Of a stretch of DNA of 33,308 bases, positions 7,327-14,193 are shown one piece after another (the first letter of the stretch is position 1; each line of letters starts with the position of its first letter). A model generated the notes under the pieces. That model was not told the DNA's origin. It did no database searches and saw only the letters and a program-made list of their open reading frames with translations. A program made the position numbers and the translations under genes. Origin of the DNA: Desulfobacteraceae bacterium Eth-SRB2 (GTDB taxonomy: Bacteria; Desulfobacterota; Desulfobacteria; Desulfobacterales; UBA11574); contig RPGQ01000020.1 of NCBI GenBank assembly GCA_004193595.1, positions 1-33,308 of the forward strand, written 5' to 3'.

Positions 7327-8355
7327 ATGAAAAATCATGAATCAATAAAAGCGAATGCTTCCAAAAAAGTTCTGGTTACAGGGGGGGGAGGTTTTTTGGG
7401 CAGCGCCATTGTAAAACTTCTGGTGCAAAGAAACGATCATGTCCGAAGTTTTTCCCGCAACCGTTACCCCGAGCTTACGTCCATGGGTATTGAACAGATA
7501 CAAGGAGATATCTGTGATAACACTGCGATGGAACAAGCATTAAGGGGCGTGGACCTTGTTTTTCATACCGCAGCCAAAGCCGGAATCTGGGGGAATTATT
7601 CCGACTACTACAAAACCAATGTTATCGGCACCCAAAACGTTATTGCAGGCTGTAAAAAGCATAATATCTCAAGGCTGATTTATACCAGTTCGCCCAGCGT
7701 TGTCTTTAACGGTTCAGACATGGAGGGGGTTAACGAATCTGTTTCTTATCCGGCAAAATATCATGCTTATTACCCGAGAACAAAGGCCATTGCCGAACAA
7801 TATGTAATCAAGGCTGCCGGCCAGGGGTTAATGACAATTATTTTGAGGCCTCATTTGATATGGGGACCACGGGATAAACATTTTGTCCCCAGGATTATCT
7901 CAAGAGCGAAACACCTGATAAGGGTGGGTAACGGTAAAAACCTTGTAGACACGGTTTACATAGACAATGCTTCGGATGCCCATATTCTGGCTGCGGATGG
8001 TTTGGAAAAGAACCCGAAACTTTCCGGAAATATGTATTTCATCAGCCAGGGAGACCCTGTTCCTTTGTGGGATATGATAAACCATATTTTAAAGGCGGCA
8101 GGTCTCGCGCCTGTCAAGCGTTCCATGCCCCGCAGGATGGCATGGTTGTTCGGATTTATTCTCGAATTCGCATACAGAACTTTCAATATCCGCGGAGAAC
8201 CCCGGATGACGCGTTTTCTGGCAGATGAACTCGCAAAAGCCCACTGGTTCGATATCAGCGCTTCCGGAAAAGACCTGGGATATACCCCCCGGATCTCAAT
8301 AAAAGAGGGTCTTCGCCGCCTTGAAAGCTGGCTTCAGAACAAACCGTTAGGATAA
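7327..8355 (+). CDS. oleD: OleD, NADPH-dependent 2-alkyl-3-oxoalkanoate reductase
   Basis: This 342-residue short-chain dehydrogenase of the 3-beta-HSD/epimerase type has a Rossmann loop VTGGGGFLGSAIV (17-29), SSPSVVFNG (121-129) and the catalytic Tyr149-x-x-x-Lys153 in YYPRTKA. In ole pathways OleD reduces the OleA condensation product before OleC acts, so its place directly after oleC supports the call. Other family members are sterol-type dehydrogenases, and alone the sequence would not separate them; context does. It ends 40 bases before a terminator-like hairpin and probably shares a transcript with oleC despite the repeat in the gap. Confidence 0.85.
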   Translation: MKNHESIKANASKKVLVTGGGGFLGSAIVKLLVQRNDHVRSFSRNRYPELTSMGIEQIQGDICDNTAMEQALRGVDLVFHTAAKAGIWGNYSDYYKTNVIGTQNVIAGCKKHNISRLIYTSSPSVVFNGSDMEGVNESVSYPAKYHAYYPRTKAIAEQYVIKAAGQGLMTIILRPHLIWGPRDKHFVPRIISRAKHLIRVGNGKNLVDTVYIDNASDAHILAADGLEKNPKLSGNMYFISQGDPVPLWDMINHILKAAGLAPVKRSMPRRMAWLFGFILEFAYRTFNIRGEPRMTRFLADELAKAHWFDISASGKDLGYTPRISIKEGLRRLESWLQNKPLG

Positions 8356-8390
8356 GATTTGATTCCGGTTTTTCCAGACAAAGCAAACAA

Positions 8391-8430
8391 AAAAAGGCAT
8401 CCCATCTTGTTTCAATGAGATGCCTTTGAT
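8391..8430. terminator. Bidirectional terminator between oleD and the cold-shock gene
   Basis: AAAGGCATC (8393-8401) pairs perfectly with GATGCCTTT (8419-8427). A-runs and T-runs at the two ends allow it to stop both the rightward oleCD transcript and the leftward cold-shock transcript. Confidence 0.75.
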
Positions 8431-8449
8431 AACATAATTGTTTTAGAAA

Positions 8450-8650
8450 CTAAGCTTTTTGGACGTTTTTTGCTGACGGTCCGCGGTCGCTCTCTTCCAC
8501 GTCAAAAGTCACCCGTTCTCCTTCAGACAGGGTCTTGAACCCATCCATATTAATGGAAGAGTAATGGACAAAAATATCCGTACCGTCTTCCTGCTCAATA
8601 AATCCAAACCCTTTTTTGTCACTAAACCACTTCACGATCCCGTTTGCCAT
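8450..8650 (-). CDS. Cold-shock domain protein (CspA family)
   Basis: This 66-residue protein is a single cold-shock domain of the usual length. RNP1 is KGFGFI (13-18) and RNP2 is DIFVHY (25-30). These aromatic residues bind single-stranded RNA and DNA, and such proteins melt RNA structure during cold or general stress. A ribosome site (AAGGAGG) lies a few bases before the ATG. A candidate promoter at 8782-8809 would give a leader of about 120 bases, in line with the long structured leaders of many csp genes. It is monocistronic, ending at the hairpin at 8391-8430. Which csp paralogue it is cannot be told. Confidence 0.93.
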   Translation of the reverse strand: MANGIVKWFSDKKGFGFIEQEDGTDIFVHYSSINMDGFKTLSEGERVTFDVEESDRGPSAKNVQKA

Positions 8651-8781
8651 AATTCTGACCTCCTTTTAAATCCTCTCATTTGTAGTCCCAAGCTTCAGGT
8701 CGTCACGCTGACAAAGGGAAAAATCCTTTAGAGCGAAATCAACCCGCAAAAACCGCCGGGCCTTCATCATACTTATAAATC

Positions 8782-8821
8782 AATAAAATGGTCTTTTTGC
8801 AAATGTCAAGGCAAATGTCAA
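8782..8821 (-). promoter_or_regulatory. Candidate promoter of the cold-shock gene
   Basis: On the minus strand TTGACA (8804-8809) is followed after 16 bases by TTTATT (8782-8787). A second TTGACA sits at 8816-8821, because GCAAATGTCAAG is tandemly repeated here. The -35 match is perfect and the -10 is moderate. Confidence 0.4.
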
Positions 8822-8878
8822 GGCAAAATAGTTCCCCGGCCGGTTCATGTTTTGAAACTAACCGTTATATGCCGCGGC

Positions 8879-9655
8879 TCAAAGCGACCCGTCCGTTGTT
8901 TCTTTTTGATCGTGTACCAGCCGGAGCGGATATTTGTTGTCTTTATCAAATTCAAGCTGCAGGCGATATTTATCGATTTCAGCATGGATGTCTATGGCTT
9001 TTTTCGCCAGAAGATACTTAAGATAGATTATCCATAGGATAAGACCTAAAAAAACCATACCAAAAGACAAAAAGATCCATTTGTATCGAGCCAGGGTTTC
9101 AACACCGAGCCTTCCCACATGAACGAGCAGATCGGGCACAACCCAGTAAGACAAGACCCCAAGTAATACAAGGAAACCGATGGTAAAGATGTTGAAACGG
9201 GTGACTGCGGCGATGACTTTTTCAAAACGGTATTCATACTCGTTTTTTTTCACATCAAATTCATCTGAACTCTGTTTCTTATAAAAAAGGGATAGATATG
9301 CTTGAACAGCAAACGCAAATAAAAGAATAGCACCAATTGGGATTCCCACGGCCGCCACGAACCAGGCTCTGAACGGAAAAGGGAAGTCTTTGGTTGCAAG
9401 CTTAACCTGATATTGTTCAAACGGACCGAAGGTTTTTTCAAAATAATATTTATTGAAATCACTTAGATTCTTACCGTCTGTTTCATGTATTACGTTCCCG
9501 GTGGCATCAATCACTTGAAGCCATGATTTGCGTCCGGATTTCATTGCTGCAAGCGCAAAAATTTCAAGTTCAACCAGAAAAAGAACCACTGCAATTATAA
9601 TAAACAGTGTTCTGTTTTCTCTGATTAAAGTTGCAATTTTCTTTTCTTTTAACAT
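8879..9655 (-). CDS. Multi-pass membrane protein paired with the c-type cytochrome
   Basis: I do not recognise a family for this 258-residue protein. It has a hydrophobic helix near 17-37 (TLFIIIAVVLFLVELEIFALA), a 60-residue loop predicted outside the membrane, and further helices near 99-121, 155-180 and 193-213. A charged cytoplasmic tail follows. No haem-binding CxxCH or iron-sulfur motif is present. It starts 16 bases after the stop of the tetrahaem cytochrome, so the two are probably co-transcribed. A reasonable inference is that it anchors or passes electrons to the cytochrome at the membrane, but histidines for haem b binding are not obvious, so it may be only a structural partner. 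Confidence 0.75.
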   Translation of the reverse strand: MLKEKKIATLIRENRTLFIIIAVVLFLVELEIFALAAMKSGRKSWLQVIDATGNVIHETDGKNLSDFNKYYFEKTFGPFEQYQVKLATKDFPFPFRAWFVAAVGIPIGAILLFAFAVQAYLSLFYKKQSSDEFDVKKNEYEYRFEKVIAAVTRFNIFTIGFLVLLGVLSYWVVPDLLVHVGRLGVETLARYKWIFLSFGMVFLGLILWIIYLKYLLAKKAIDIHAEIDKYRLQLEFDKDNKYPLRLVHDQKETTDGSL

Positions 9656-9671
9656 CTTTTAAGAAGCAAGG

Positions 9672-10169
9672 TTATTCTTTGGGGTGGCATTGGATGCAAC
9701 CGGTGGGCCCGGTTTTAGGCAGCTTGGCTTCATGGGTCGCAAATGACATTTCCATTTTTTTTCTCTTGATTTTTATCTCTTTGTGACATCCAATGCAGGT
9801 TTGATGAAAGGCATATTTGTAATATTTTATTCCCGTATCCGTATAAGCCATGTATTTTGTAGGCTTTTTCGGTGAGTTGAGCAAATCATGACAATTTGAA
9901 GTTGTACAATTGGTAATTTTGGCATTCCCATTCCATTTGTGATGACAGGTTCGGCAATCATAAACAAAGTGCTTGGAATGATTGAATTCAACAGGAGACT
10001 TTTTCTGTTCCACAGAAGCATCCGGTTTAAGCACGATAATCCCCATGGGTACGATCATATCCTCTTGATTTTGTTCGCTATATCCTATATCCTGGCCCAC
10101 AACTTGAAATAATATTCCAAAAACAAAAACCATAATCAAACACAATACCCCGATTCGTATTCTCTGCAT
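9672..10169 (-). CDS. Four-haem class III (c3-like) cytochrome
   Basis: The start at 10169 is preferred over an ATG 15 bases upstream because GGAGGAAGAGG lies directly before it. The 165-residue protein begins with a hydrophobic segment (VLCLIMVFVFGILFQVV) that is a signal peptide or anchor. Four haem sites follow: CRTCH (72-76), CTTSNCH with the longer Cx4CH spacing (88-94), CIGCH (125-129) and CIQCH (158-162). The FNHSKH motif before the first site is typical of cytochrome c3, where the His serves as the second haem ligand. These proteins shuttle electrons in the periplasm of sulfate and metal reducers. The membrane protein downstream is its likely partner. Exact donor and acceptor are unknown. 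Confidence 0.9.
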   Translation of the reverse strand: MQRIRIGVLCLIMVFVFGILFQVVGQDIGYSEQNQEDMIVPMGIIVLKPDASVEQKKSPVEFNHSKHFVYDCRTCHHKWNGNAKITNCTTSNCHDLLNSPKKPTKYMAYTDTGIKYYKYAFHQTCIGCHKEIKIKRKKMEMSFATHEAKLPKTGPTGCIQCHPKE

Positions 10170-10208
10170 CCTCTTCCTCCTCATAAAAAAGCAAAAAAAA
10201 ATTGCCTT

Positions 10209-10236
10209 ATATTATCTTTCTAATTAAAAATTTCAA
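10209..10236 (-). promoter_or_regulatory. Candidate promoter of the cytochrome/membrane-protein pair
   Basis: On the minus strand TTGAAA (10231-10236) is followed after 16 bases by TAATAT (10209-10214), about 40 bases before the cytochrome start. Further upstream TTATCGATTT occurs twice (around 10270 and 10292), a possible binding site shared with the divergent leader. Confidence 0.35.
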
Positions 10237-10447
10237 TAAAAAAATGGTCATCCCGGTTTTTTTTCCGGATATTATCGATTTTTTATCATTATTATCGATT
10301 TCGTATCCATTGGGTCCGTTGAAAAAAAGTAAGGGTTCACAAAAATAAAATCCGCGAAATTTCGGTGTCATGGTTTATAGTTACTTGACAAAAAGATTCA
10401 ACTCGGGTAAGTGGAAAAAGCTTGTTCCTAACAAACAAGGAAAAAAA

Positions 10448-10483
10448 ATGAAACTTATATTTTGGTGGTGGTGGCGAAGTTAA
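10448..10483 (+). CDS. Tryptophan-rich leader peptide (trpL-like)
   Basis: The reading frame encodes MKLIFWWWWRS and stops at 10481-10483. AAGGA lies seven bases before the ATG, so it should be translated. Four consecutive TGG codons (10463-10474) are the sensing element expected in a tryptophan attenuator. The peptide resembles the E. coli leader [14 protein letters not shown] in both its MKxIF start and its WWR-S end. Ribosomes short of charged tRNA-Trp would stall on the TGG run. The pairing segments begin inside the TGG run and extend beyond the stop codon. No trp biosynthesis gene follows. The run of four Trp codons, the ribosome site and the downstream structure together make chance unlikely. 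Confidence 0.85.
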   Translation: MKLIFWWWWRS

Positions 10484-10580
10484 TGAAGCTTGCTCACCAT
10501 TCTGAGTAAAAACAAAAAATTTAGAGCTGTGAGAAGCTTCGCTCATCGACCCGGAAGTAGCTCATAGCTCTTTTGATTTA
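10463..10580 (+). promoter_or_regulatory. Tryptophan-type transcription attenuator with alternative hairpins
   Basis: Segment 1 (10470-10477, in the Trp codons) pairs with segment 2 (10490-10498) in an 8-bp stem with one bulge. Segment 2, GAAGCTTGCTCAC (10485-10497), pairs instead with segment 3, GTGAGAAGCTTC (10529-10540), 12 bp with one bulged G: the antiterminator. Segment 3, AGAGCTGTGAG (10523-10533), pairs with segment 4, CTCATAGCTCT (10561-10571), 11 bp with one G-U, followed by TTTGATTT: the terminator. A ribosome stalled at the Trp codons leaves segment 2 free and favours 2:3; one at the stop codon covers segment 2 and favours 3:4. A TTGACA at 10385 may be the -35, with a weak -10. 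Confidence 0.8.
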
Positions 10581-10616
10581 AAAGCCGGTGCTTCTTCTCA
10601 GATTACCGGCTTTTTT
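10580..10616 (+). terminator. Strong intrinsic terminator after the attenuator
   Basis: AAAAGCCGGT (10580-10589) pairs perfectly with ACCGGCTTTT (10605-10614), and six T residues run from 10611. It lies nine bases past the weaker 3:4 hairpin. It is either the true attenuation terminator or a second stop that makes the leader a free-standing small RNA. Confidence 0.85.
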
Positions 10617-10726
10617 ATTCTAACTTGATCGTATTAGTATTCGGGCTTTTTTCTTATAAAGCTCGGCAAATAGCGTAATGAATGATCAGCAGCGAAATCA
10701 TACATTGTTTGAATACATTAGGGATC

Positions 10727-10830
10727 GTTAAGAAAGAACAGCGCTATTTTGTGTTCCTAATTAAAATGCTCAAAATGGGTAGACATGTAACCTAATTTAT
10801 TTAAAGCCATATTTTCTGTTCTTTCTTTAC
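10727..10830. repeat. Inverted repeat in the leader of the arylacetate-CoA ligase gene
   Basis: GTTAAGAAAGAACAG (10727-10741) is matched by CTGTTCTTTCTTTAC (10816-10830), 14 of 15 bases complementary, with 74 bases between. It could fold in the 5' leader or mark a small element. The remaining sequence from 10617 to 10906 holds no gene and no clear promoter. Confidence 0.5.
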
Positions 10831-10906
10831 GAAACCTTATGTGTGAGTTTGTATGATGTAGTCGCTGATTATTCATGAAGCGATGGAATAACTAAAGGAG
10901 TTTATT

Positions 10907-12208
10907 ATGAGTTTTATTCCTTATGATTTGAATGATGACAAATTAAAAAAGATTCAGCGTGAAGGCCTTAAATGGACGGTAGGCCACGCTTATAATAATT
11001 CACCATTCTATAAAAAGAAACTCGACCATGCAAACATACGACCTGAAGATATCCGGTCCCTTGAAGATATCGAACACCTCCCTTTAACCGATAAAAACGA
11101 TTTGCAGCAAGAATATCCTTTTCCTTTGAGGGCGGCACCTTTTGAAGATATTGTCCGGATTCATGCTTCTTCAGGAACCACCGGGAAGCGCAAGGTGCTT
11201 TGCTACACACAAAAAGATATTGATGTATGGGCGGATATTTTTGCCAGATGCTATGAGCTTGCGGGCTTAACCCGTAAAGATCGCGTGCAAATAGCCGTGG
11301 GTTATGGTTTATGGACTGCAGGGGTGGGATTTCAGGCAGGCTGTGAACGGTTCGGCGCCATGGCAGTGCCTATAGGACCTGCCAACGCGGAAATGCATTG
11401 TGAAATGATGGTAGATATGCAAACCACTGTTTTCTGTTCCACGGCATCCATGGCTCTGCTCATGGCCGAGGAGATTCATAAACGCAACCTCTTATCCAGC
11501 ATCAAAGTGAATAAGATTATCCTTGGAGCGGAACGCCACAGTCCTTCAATGCGAACACGCATCAAAGAACTGATGGGTGTTGAGCATATTTTTGATATTT
11601 ACGGGTTGACGGAACTTTATGGACCGGGTACGGGCCTCGACTGCAGGCACCACAATGGAATCCATTACTGGGCTGACCATTTTATTTTTGAGATTCTCGA
11701 CCCGGAAACACTAAAACCGGTTCCTTGCGGCCAACAGGGAGAACTGGTTGTCACCACCTTGAGCAAAGTAGGAAGTCCCTTGATTCGCTACCGTACCCAT
11801 GACGTTACACGCCTTTTTAATCAGAAATGTTCCTGCGGCGTGCCCTTTCCCATGCATGATCGGATCCTCGGCCGTACGGATGATATGTTTATATACCGGG
11901 CGGTAAACATCTATCCCAGCCAAATCGACCATGTGCTGAGCAAGGTGGACGGGATTGGCAGTGAATTTCAAATTCATCTCAAACAACGGGAAAGCGGACG
12001 GGATATGATGCTGATCAAGGTGGAACGGGCAGCAAATACGGACACCGTTAACGACATGCATTTAGCCGAACAACTGGAAACGGAAATCCGGCGCAAAATA
12101 TTGGTGAGGTGCCGGGTTGAGATTTTGGACCATGGAGACCTGCCTCGCACCCAGCGAAAGAGCCAGAGGGTATTTGATCACAGGAATAATAGTACAAGTG
12201 AGGCTTAG
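10907..12208 (+). CDS. Arylacetate-CoA ligase (phenylacetate-CoA ligase family)
   Basis: This 433-residue protein has the length of PaaK-type ligases. HASSGTTGKRKV (86-97) is the ATP-binding loop, YGLTELYGPG (232-241) the aryl-binding region, RYRTHD (294-299) and LGRTDDM (321-327) the hinge, and Lys418 in LPRTQRKSQR fits the catalytic Lys. The enzyme joins CoA to phenylacetate or a related arylacetate with ATP. In anaerobes these acids come from oxidative decarboxylation of aromatic amino acids. AAGGAG precedes the ATG. The Trp-rich leader upstream makes indoleacetate or another Trp-derived acid worth considering, but substrate cannot be read from sequence. A complete branched-chain-type importer follows on the same strand. 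Confidence 0.88.
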   Translation: MSFIPYDLNDDKLKKIQREGLKWTVGHAYNNSPFYKKKLDHANIRPEDIRSLEDIEHLPLTDKNDLQQEYPFPLRAAPFEDIVRIHASSGTTGKRKVLCYTQKDIDVWADIFARCYELAGLTRKDRVQIAVGYGLWTAGVGFQAGCERFGAMAVPIGPANAEMHCEMMVDMQTTVFCSTASMALLMAEEIHKRNLLSSIKVNKIILGAERHSPSMRTRIKELMGVEHIFDIYGLTELYGPGTGLDCRHHNGIHYWADHFIFEILDPETLKPVPCGQQGELVVTTLSKVGSPLIRYRTHDVTRLFNQKCSCGVPFPMHDRILGRTDDMFIYRAVNIYPSQIDHVLSKVDGIGSEFQIHLKQRESGRDMMLIKVERAANTDTVNDMHLAEQLETEIRRKILVRCRVEILDHGDLPRTQRKSQRVFDHRNNSTSEA

Positions 12209-12340
12209 ATTTCTCATGATCAATAGAGCTTGGAAGACAGAGCTTTCAATAAAACAGTAAGCTCGCTAATTGAACATTTCGGAAATTAAACAAGTTATTG
12301 AAAATATAGGTTTATTAATGGCAATCTGTTTATGCCGTCA

Positions 12341-12455
12341 TAATGGAAGAATGGAATGCTGGAATATTGGGGATAAAGGTAGAACTAAATCAGTTTAATT
12401 GTAAAAAACTCCTTCAAACCCATGATTCCATTACTCCATTATTCCAATATTCCAA
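12341..12455. repeat. Inverted repeat of ATTCCA-type units between the ligase and livG
   Basis: GGAATATTGG (12361-12370) pairs with CCAATATTCC (12444-12453). The right side is a run of similar units (TCCATTA, CTCCATTA, TTCCAATA, TTCCAATT) and the left side has ATGGAAGA, ATGGAATG. It is non-coding and occupies most of the 270-base gap before livG. Such ATTCCA hairpin repeats occur between genes in many bacterial genomes. Confidence 0.5.
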
Positions 12456-12494
12456 TTGTGAGCGAAGCGAACTAACTTGGGAGTGCCGTTTATT

Positions 12495-13268
12495 GTGAGC
12501 AGTTCCGATTACATCCTTGAGCTAAAAGATATATCTAAAAGTTTTGGTGGGTTGCAGGCTATAAACCGTCTGTCCTTCAAAGTTGAAAAAGGCTTGATCT
12601 TCTCCATTATTGGCCCAAATGGAGCAGGAAAAACCACAGCCATTAACCTGATTACAGGGATATATCCTCCCGGGTCCGGCCATATCTTTTTTGAGGGCCA
12701 AAACCTGATTAGAAAAAGCCCTTATCAGTTGGCCCATATGGGGATCGGCAGAACTTTCCAGAATATACAGGTCTTTAAGAATATGACGGTTCGAGAAAAT
12801 ATCATGGTGGGACTTCATACCAAAAGTCATTCCGGATTTTTAAGGTGCCTTCTGTATACCCCCATGGTGCGGAAAGAAGAGAAAATTATACGGCAAAAAA
12901 CCGATGCCATGTTGGAATTTTTAGACCTGGATTCAAAGGCGGATCTGCGTGTGGCCGGTCTTCCCTATGGAGATCAAAAACGGGTGGAAATCGCCCGCGC
13001 ACTGGCGATGGAACCCAGACTTCTTTTCCTGGATGAGCCGGTGGCCGGCCTTAATTTACAAGAGACTAAAGAAATGTCCCGTACAATTCTCAAAATCAGG
13101 AAAAAAGGGATAACCGTTATTCTGGTGGAACATGATATGAACCTGATAATGAACATCTCAGATATTATTACGGTGCTCAATTACGGGGATAAAATTGCAG
13201 AAGGGAGTTCTAAAGACATACAAAATAATCCTAAAGTCATTGAGGCATATCTGGGAAAGGAGTTTTAA
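12495..13268 (+). CDS. livG: ABC transporter ATP-binding protein, LivG type
   Basis: The 257-residue ATPase has Walker A GPNGAGKTT (about 40-48), FQNIQVFKNMTVREN after the Q-loop region, the LivG-specific signature LPYGDQKRVEIARAL, and Walker B LLFLDEPVAGLN with the H-loop in VEHDM. It powers import by a branched-chain-amino-acid-type (HAAT) transporter. GTG at 12495 is chosen with GGAG 11 bases upstream; TTG at 12477 and GTG at 12483 are alternatives. LivF starts six bases after the stop. Paired with arylacetate-CoA ligase, the importer may carry aromatic or branched-chain amino acids, or arylacids; family members also carry urea and aromatics. Confidence 0.92.
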   Translation: MSSSDYILELKDISKSFGGLQAINRLSFKVEKGLIFSIIGPNGAGKTTAINLITGIYPPGSGHIFFEGQNLIRKSPYQLAHMGIGRTFQNIQVFKNMTVRENIMVGLHTKSHSGFLRCLLYTPMVRKEEKIIRQKTDAMLEFLDLDSKADLRVAGLPYGDQKRVEIARALAMEPRLLFLDEPVAGLNLQETKEMSRTILKIRKKGITVILVEHDMNLIMNISDIITVLNYGDKIAEGSSKDIQNNPKVIEAYLGKEF

Positions 13269-13274
13269 CCGATT

Positions 13275-13994
13275 GTGCTTAAGATAGACGGCATAAGTTC
13301 CCACTATGGAGGTGTTCAAGCACTTGATGATATTTCTCTTGCCCTGGAGGAGGGAGAAATTTTGGCTTTGATCGGTGGAAACGGTGCCGGCAAGACAACT
13401 CTTTTAAACCTTATTTCCGGCATCATCAGGCCATCCCAAGGAAAAATAGTTTTTAAAGGAGAAAATATCGTATCTTTTTCTCCCGAAAGGATCGTTAAGC
13501 TGGGCATTATCCAAGTTCCGGAAGGAAGGCATCTTTTTGGGCCGTTAACGGTCCGGGAAAATCTCGAACTCGGGGCCTATCGGAGGAGAGGAAAGCAGAA
13601 CAAGAAAAAAATATCGGAAGATTTTAAATATATATTACAGCTTTTCCCGGTTCTTGAAAAACGGCTGAATCAACGAGCGGAAACCCTTAGCGGTGGAGAA
13701 CAGCAGATGTTAGCCATCGGCAGGGGGTTGATGGGGAAACCGGTCCTTTTGCTCCTGGATGAGCCCTCGCTGGGTCTTGCACCGCTGGTGGTTCAAGAAA
13801 TTATCTCTGTTATTGAAAGACTTAGAAAGGAGGGGACCACCATTCTTCTGGTAGAACAGAATGCTAGAGCAGCTCTCAGGATATCTGACCGAGCTTATGT
13901 ACTAAAAACCGGAAAAATTCAACTTCAAGGAAAAGCATCTGATCTCCTTGAGGATGGAGAAGTAAAAAGGGCTTATCTTGGACAGGATTCTTAG
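13275..13994 (+). CDS. livF: ABC transporter ATP-binding protein, LivF type
   Basis: The 239-residue ATPase shows GGNGAGKTT (Walker A, about 35-43), VPEGRHLFGPLTVRENL (a LivF hallmark), LSGGEQQMLAIGRGL (signature) and LLLLDEPSLGLAP (Walker B), then VEQNA with the switch region. With LivG it forms the ATPase pair of the importer. It starts at GTG, seven bases after livG ends, with AAGGAG inside the end of livG as ribosome site. The gene order ligase, livG, livF, livK, livH, livM is compact enough for one transcript, although repeats sit in the larger gaps. Confidence 0.93.
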   Translation: MLKIDGISSHYGGVQALDDISLALEEGEILALIGGNGAGKTTLLNLISGIIRPSQGKIVFKGENIVSFSPERIVKLGIIQVPEGRHLFGPLTVRENLELGAYRRRGKQNKKKISEDFKYILQLFPVLEKRLNQRAETLSGGEQQMLAIGRGLMGKPVLLLLDEPSLGLAPLVVQEIISVIERLRKEGTTILLVEQNARAALRISDRAYVLKTGKIQLQGKASDLLEDGEVKRAYLGQDS

Positions 13995-14018
13995 GCGCTT
14001 ATTAAAGCAACATCGACA

Positions 14019-14106
14019 GAATCTTATCAATGTTGAAATGTCCAATATCCGATGTTTAATGTTCAATGACCAACAAAAAAACACTTGAAAATTGGATATT
14101 AGCTGT
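14019..14106. repeat. AT-rich inverted repeat between livF and livK
   Basis: AATATCC (14045-14051) pairs with GGATATT (14094-14100), in a stretch of TGTCCAATATCC, TGTTCAATG and similar near-repeats. This is another member of the word-like hairpin repeats found in several gaps here. The rest of the gap carries the AGGAGG ribosome site of livK at about 14182. Confidence 0.35.
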
Positions 14107-14193
14107 TTCGCAGAAGCCAAACAAGAAGGGGGGTGAAAAATTTTATATAACCTGACCGGAAAAGTATATACCCAAATGCATTAGGAGGAAAAA

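Noticed and set aside
10337..10546. 69-codon minus-strand frame opposite the trp leader
   Set aside because: It lies antisense to the attenuator, has no ribosome site and its composition is explained by the leader structure.
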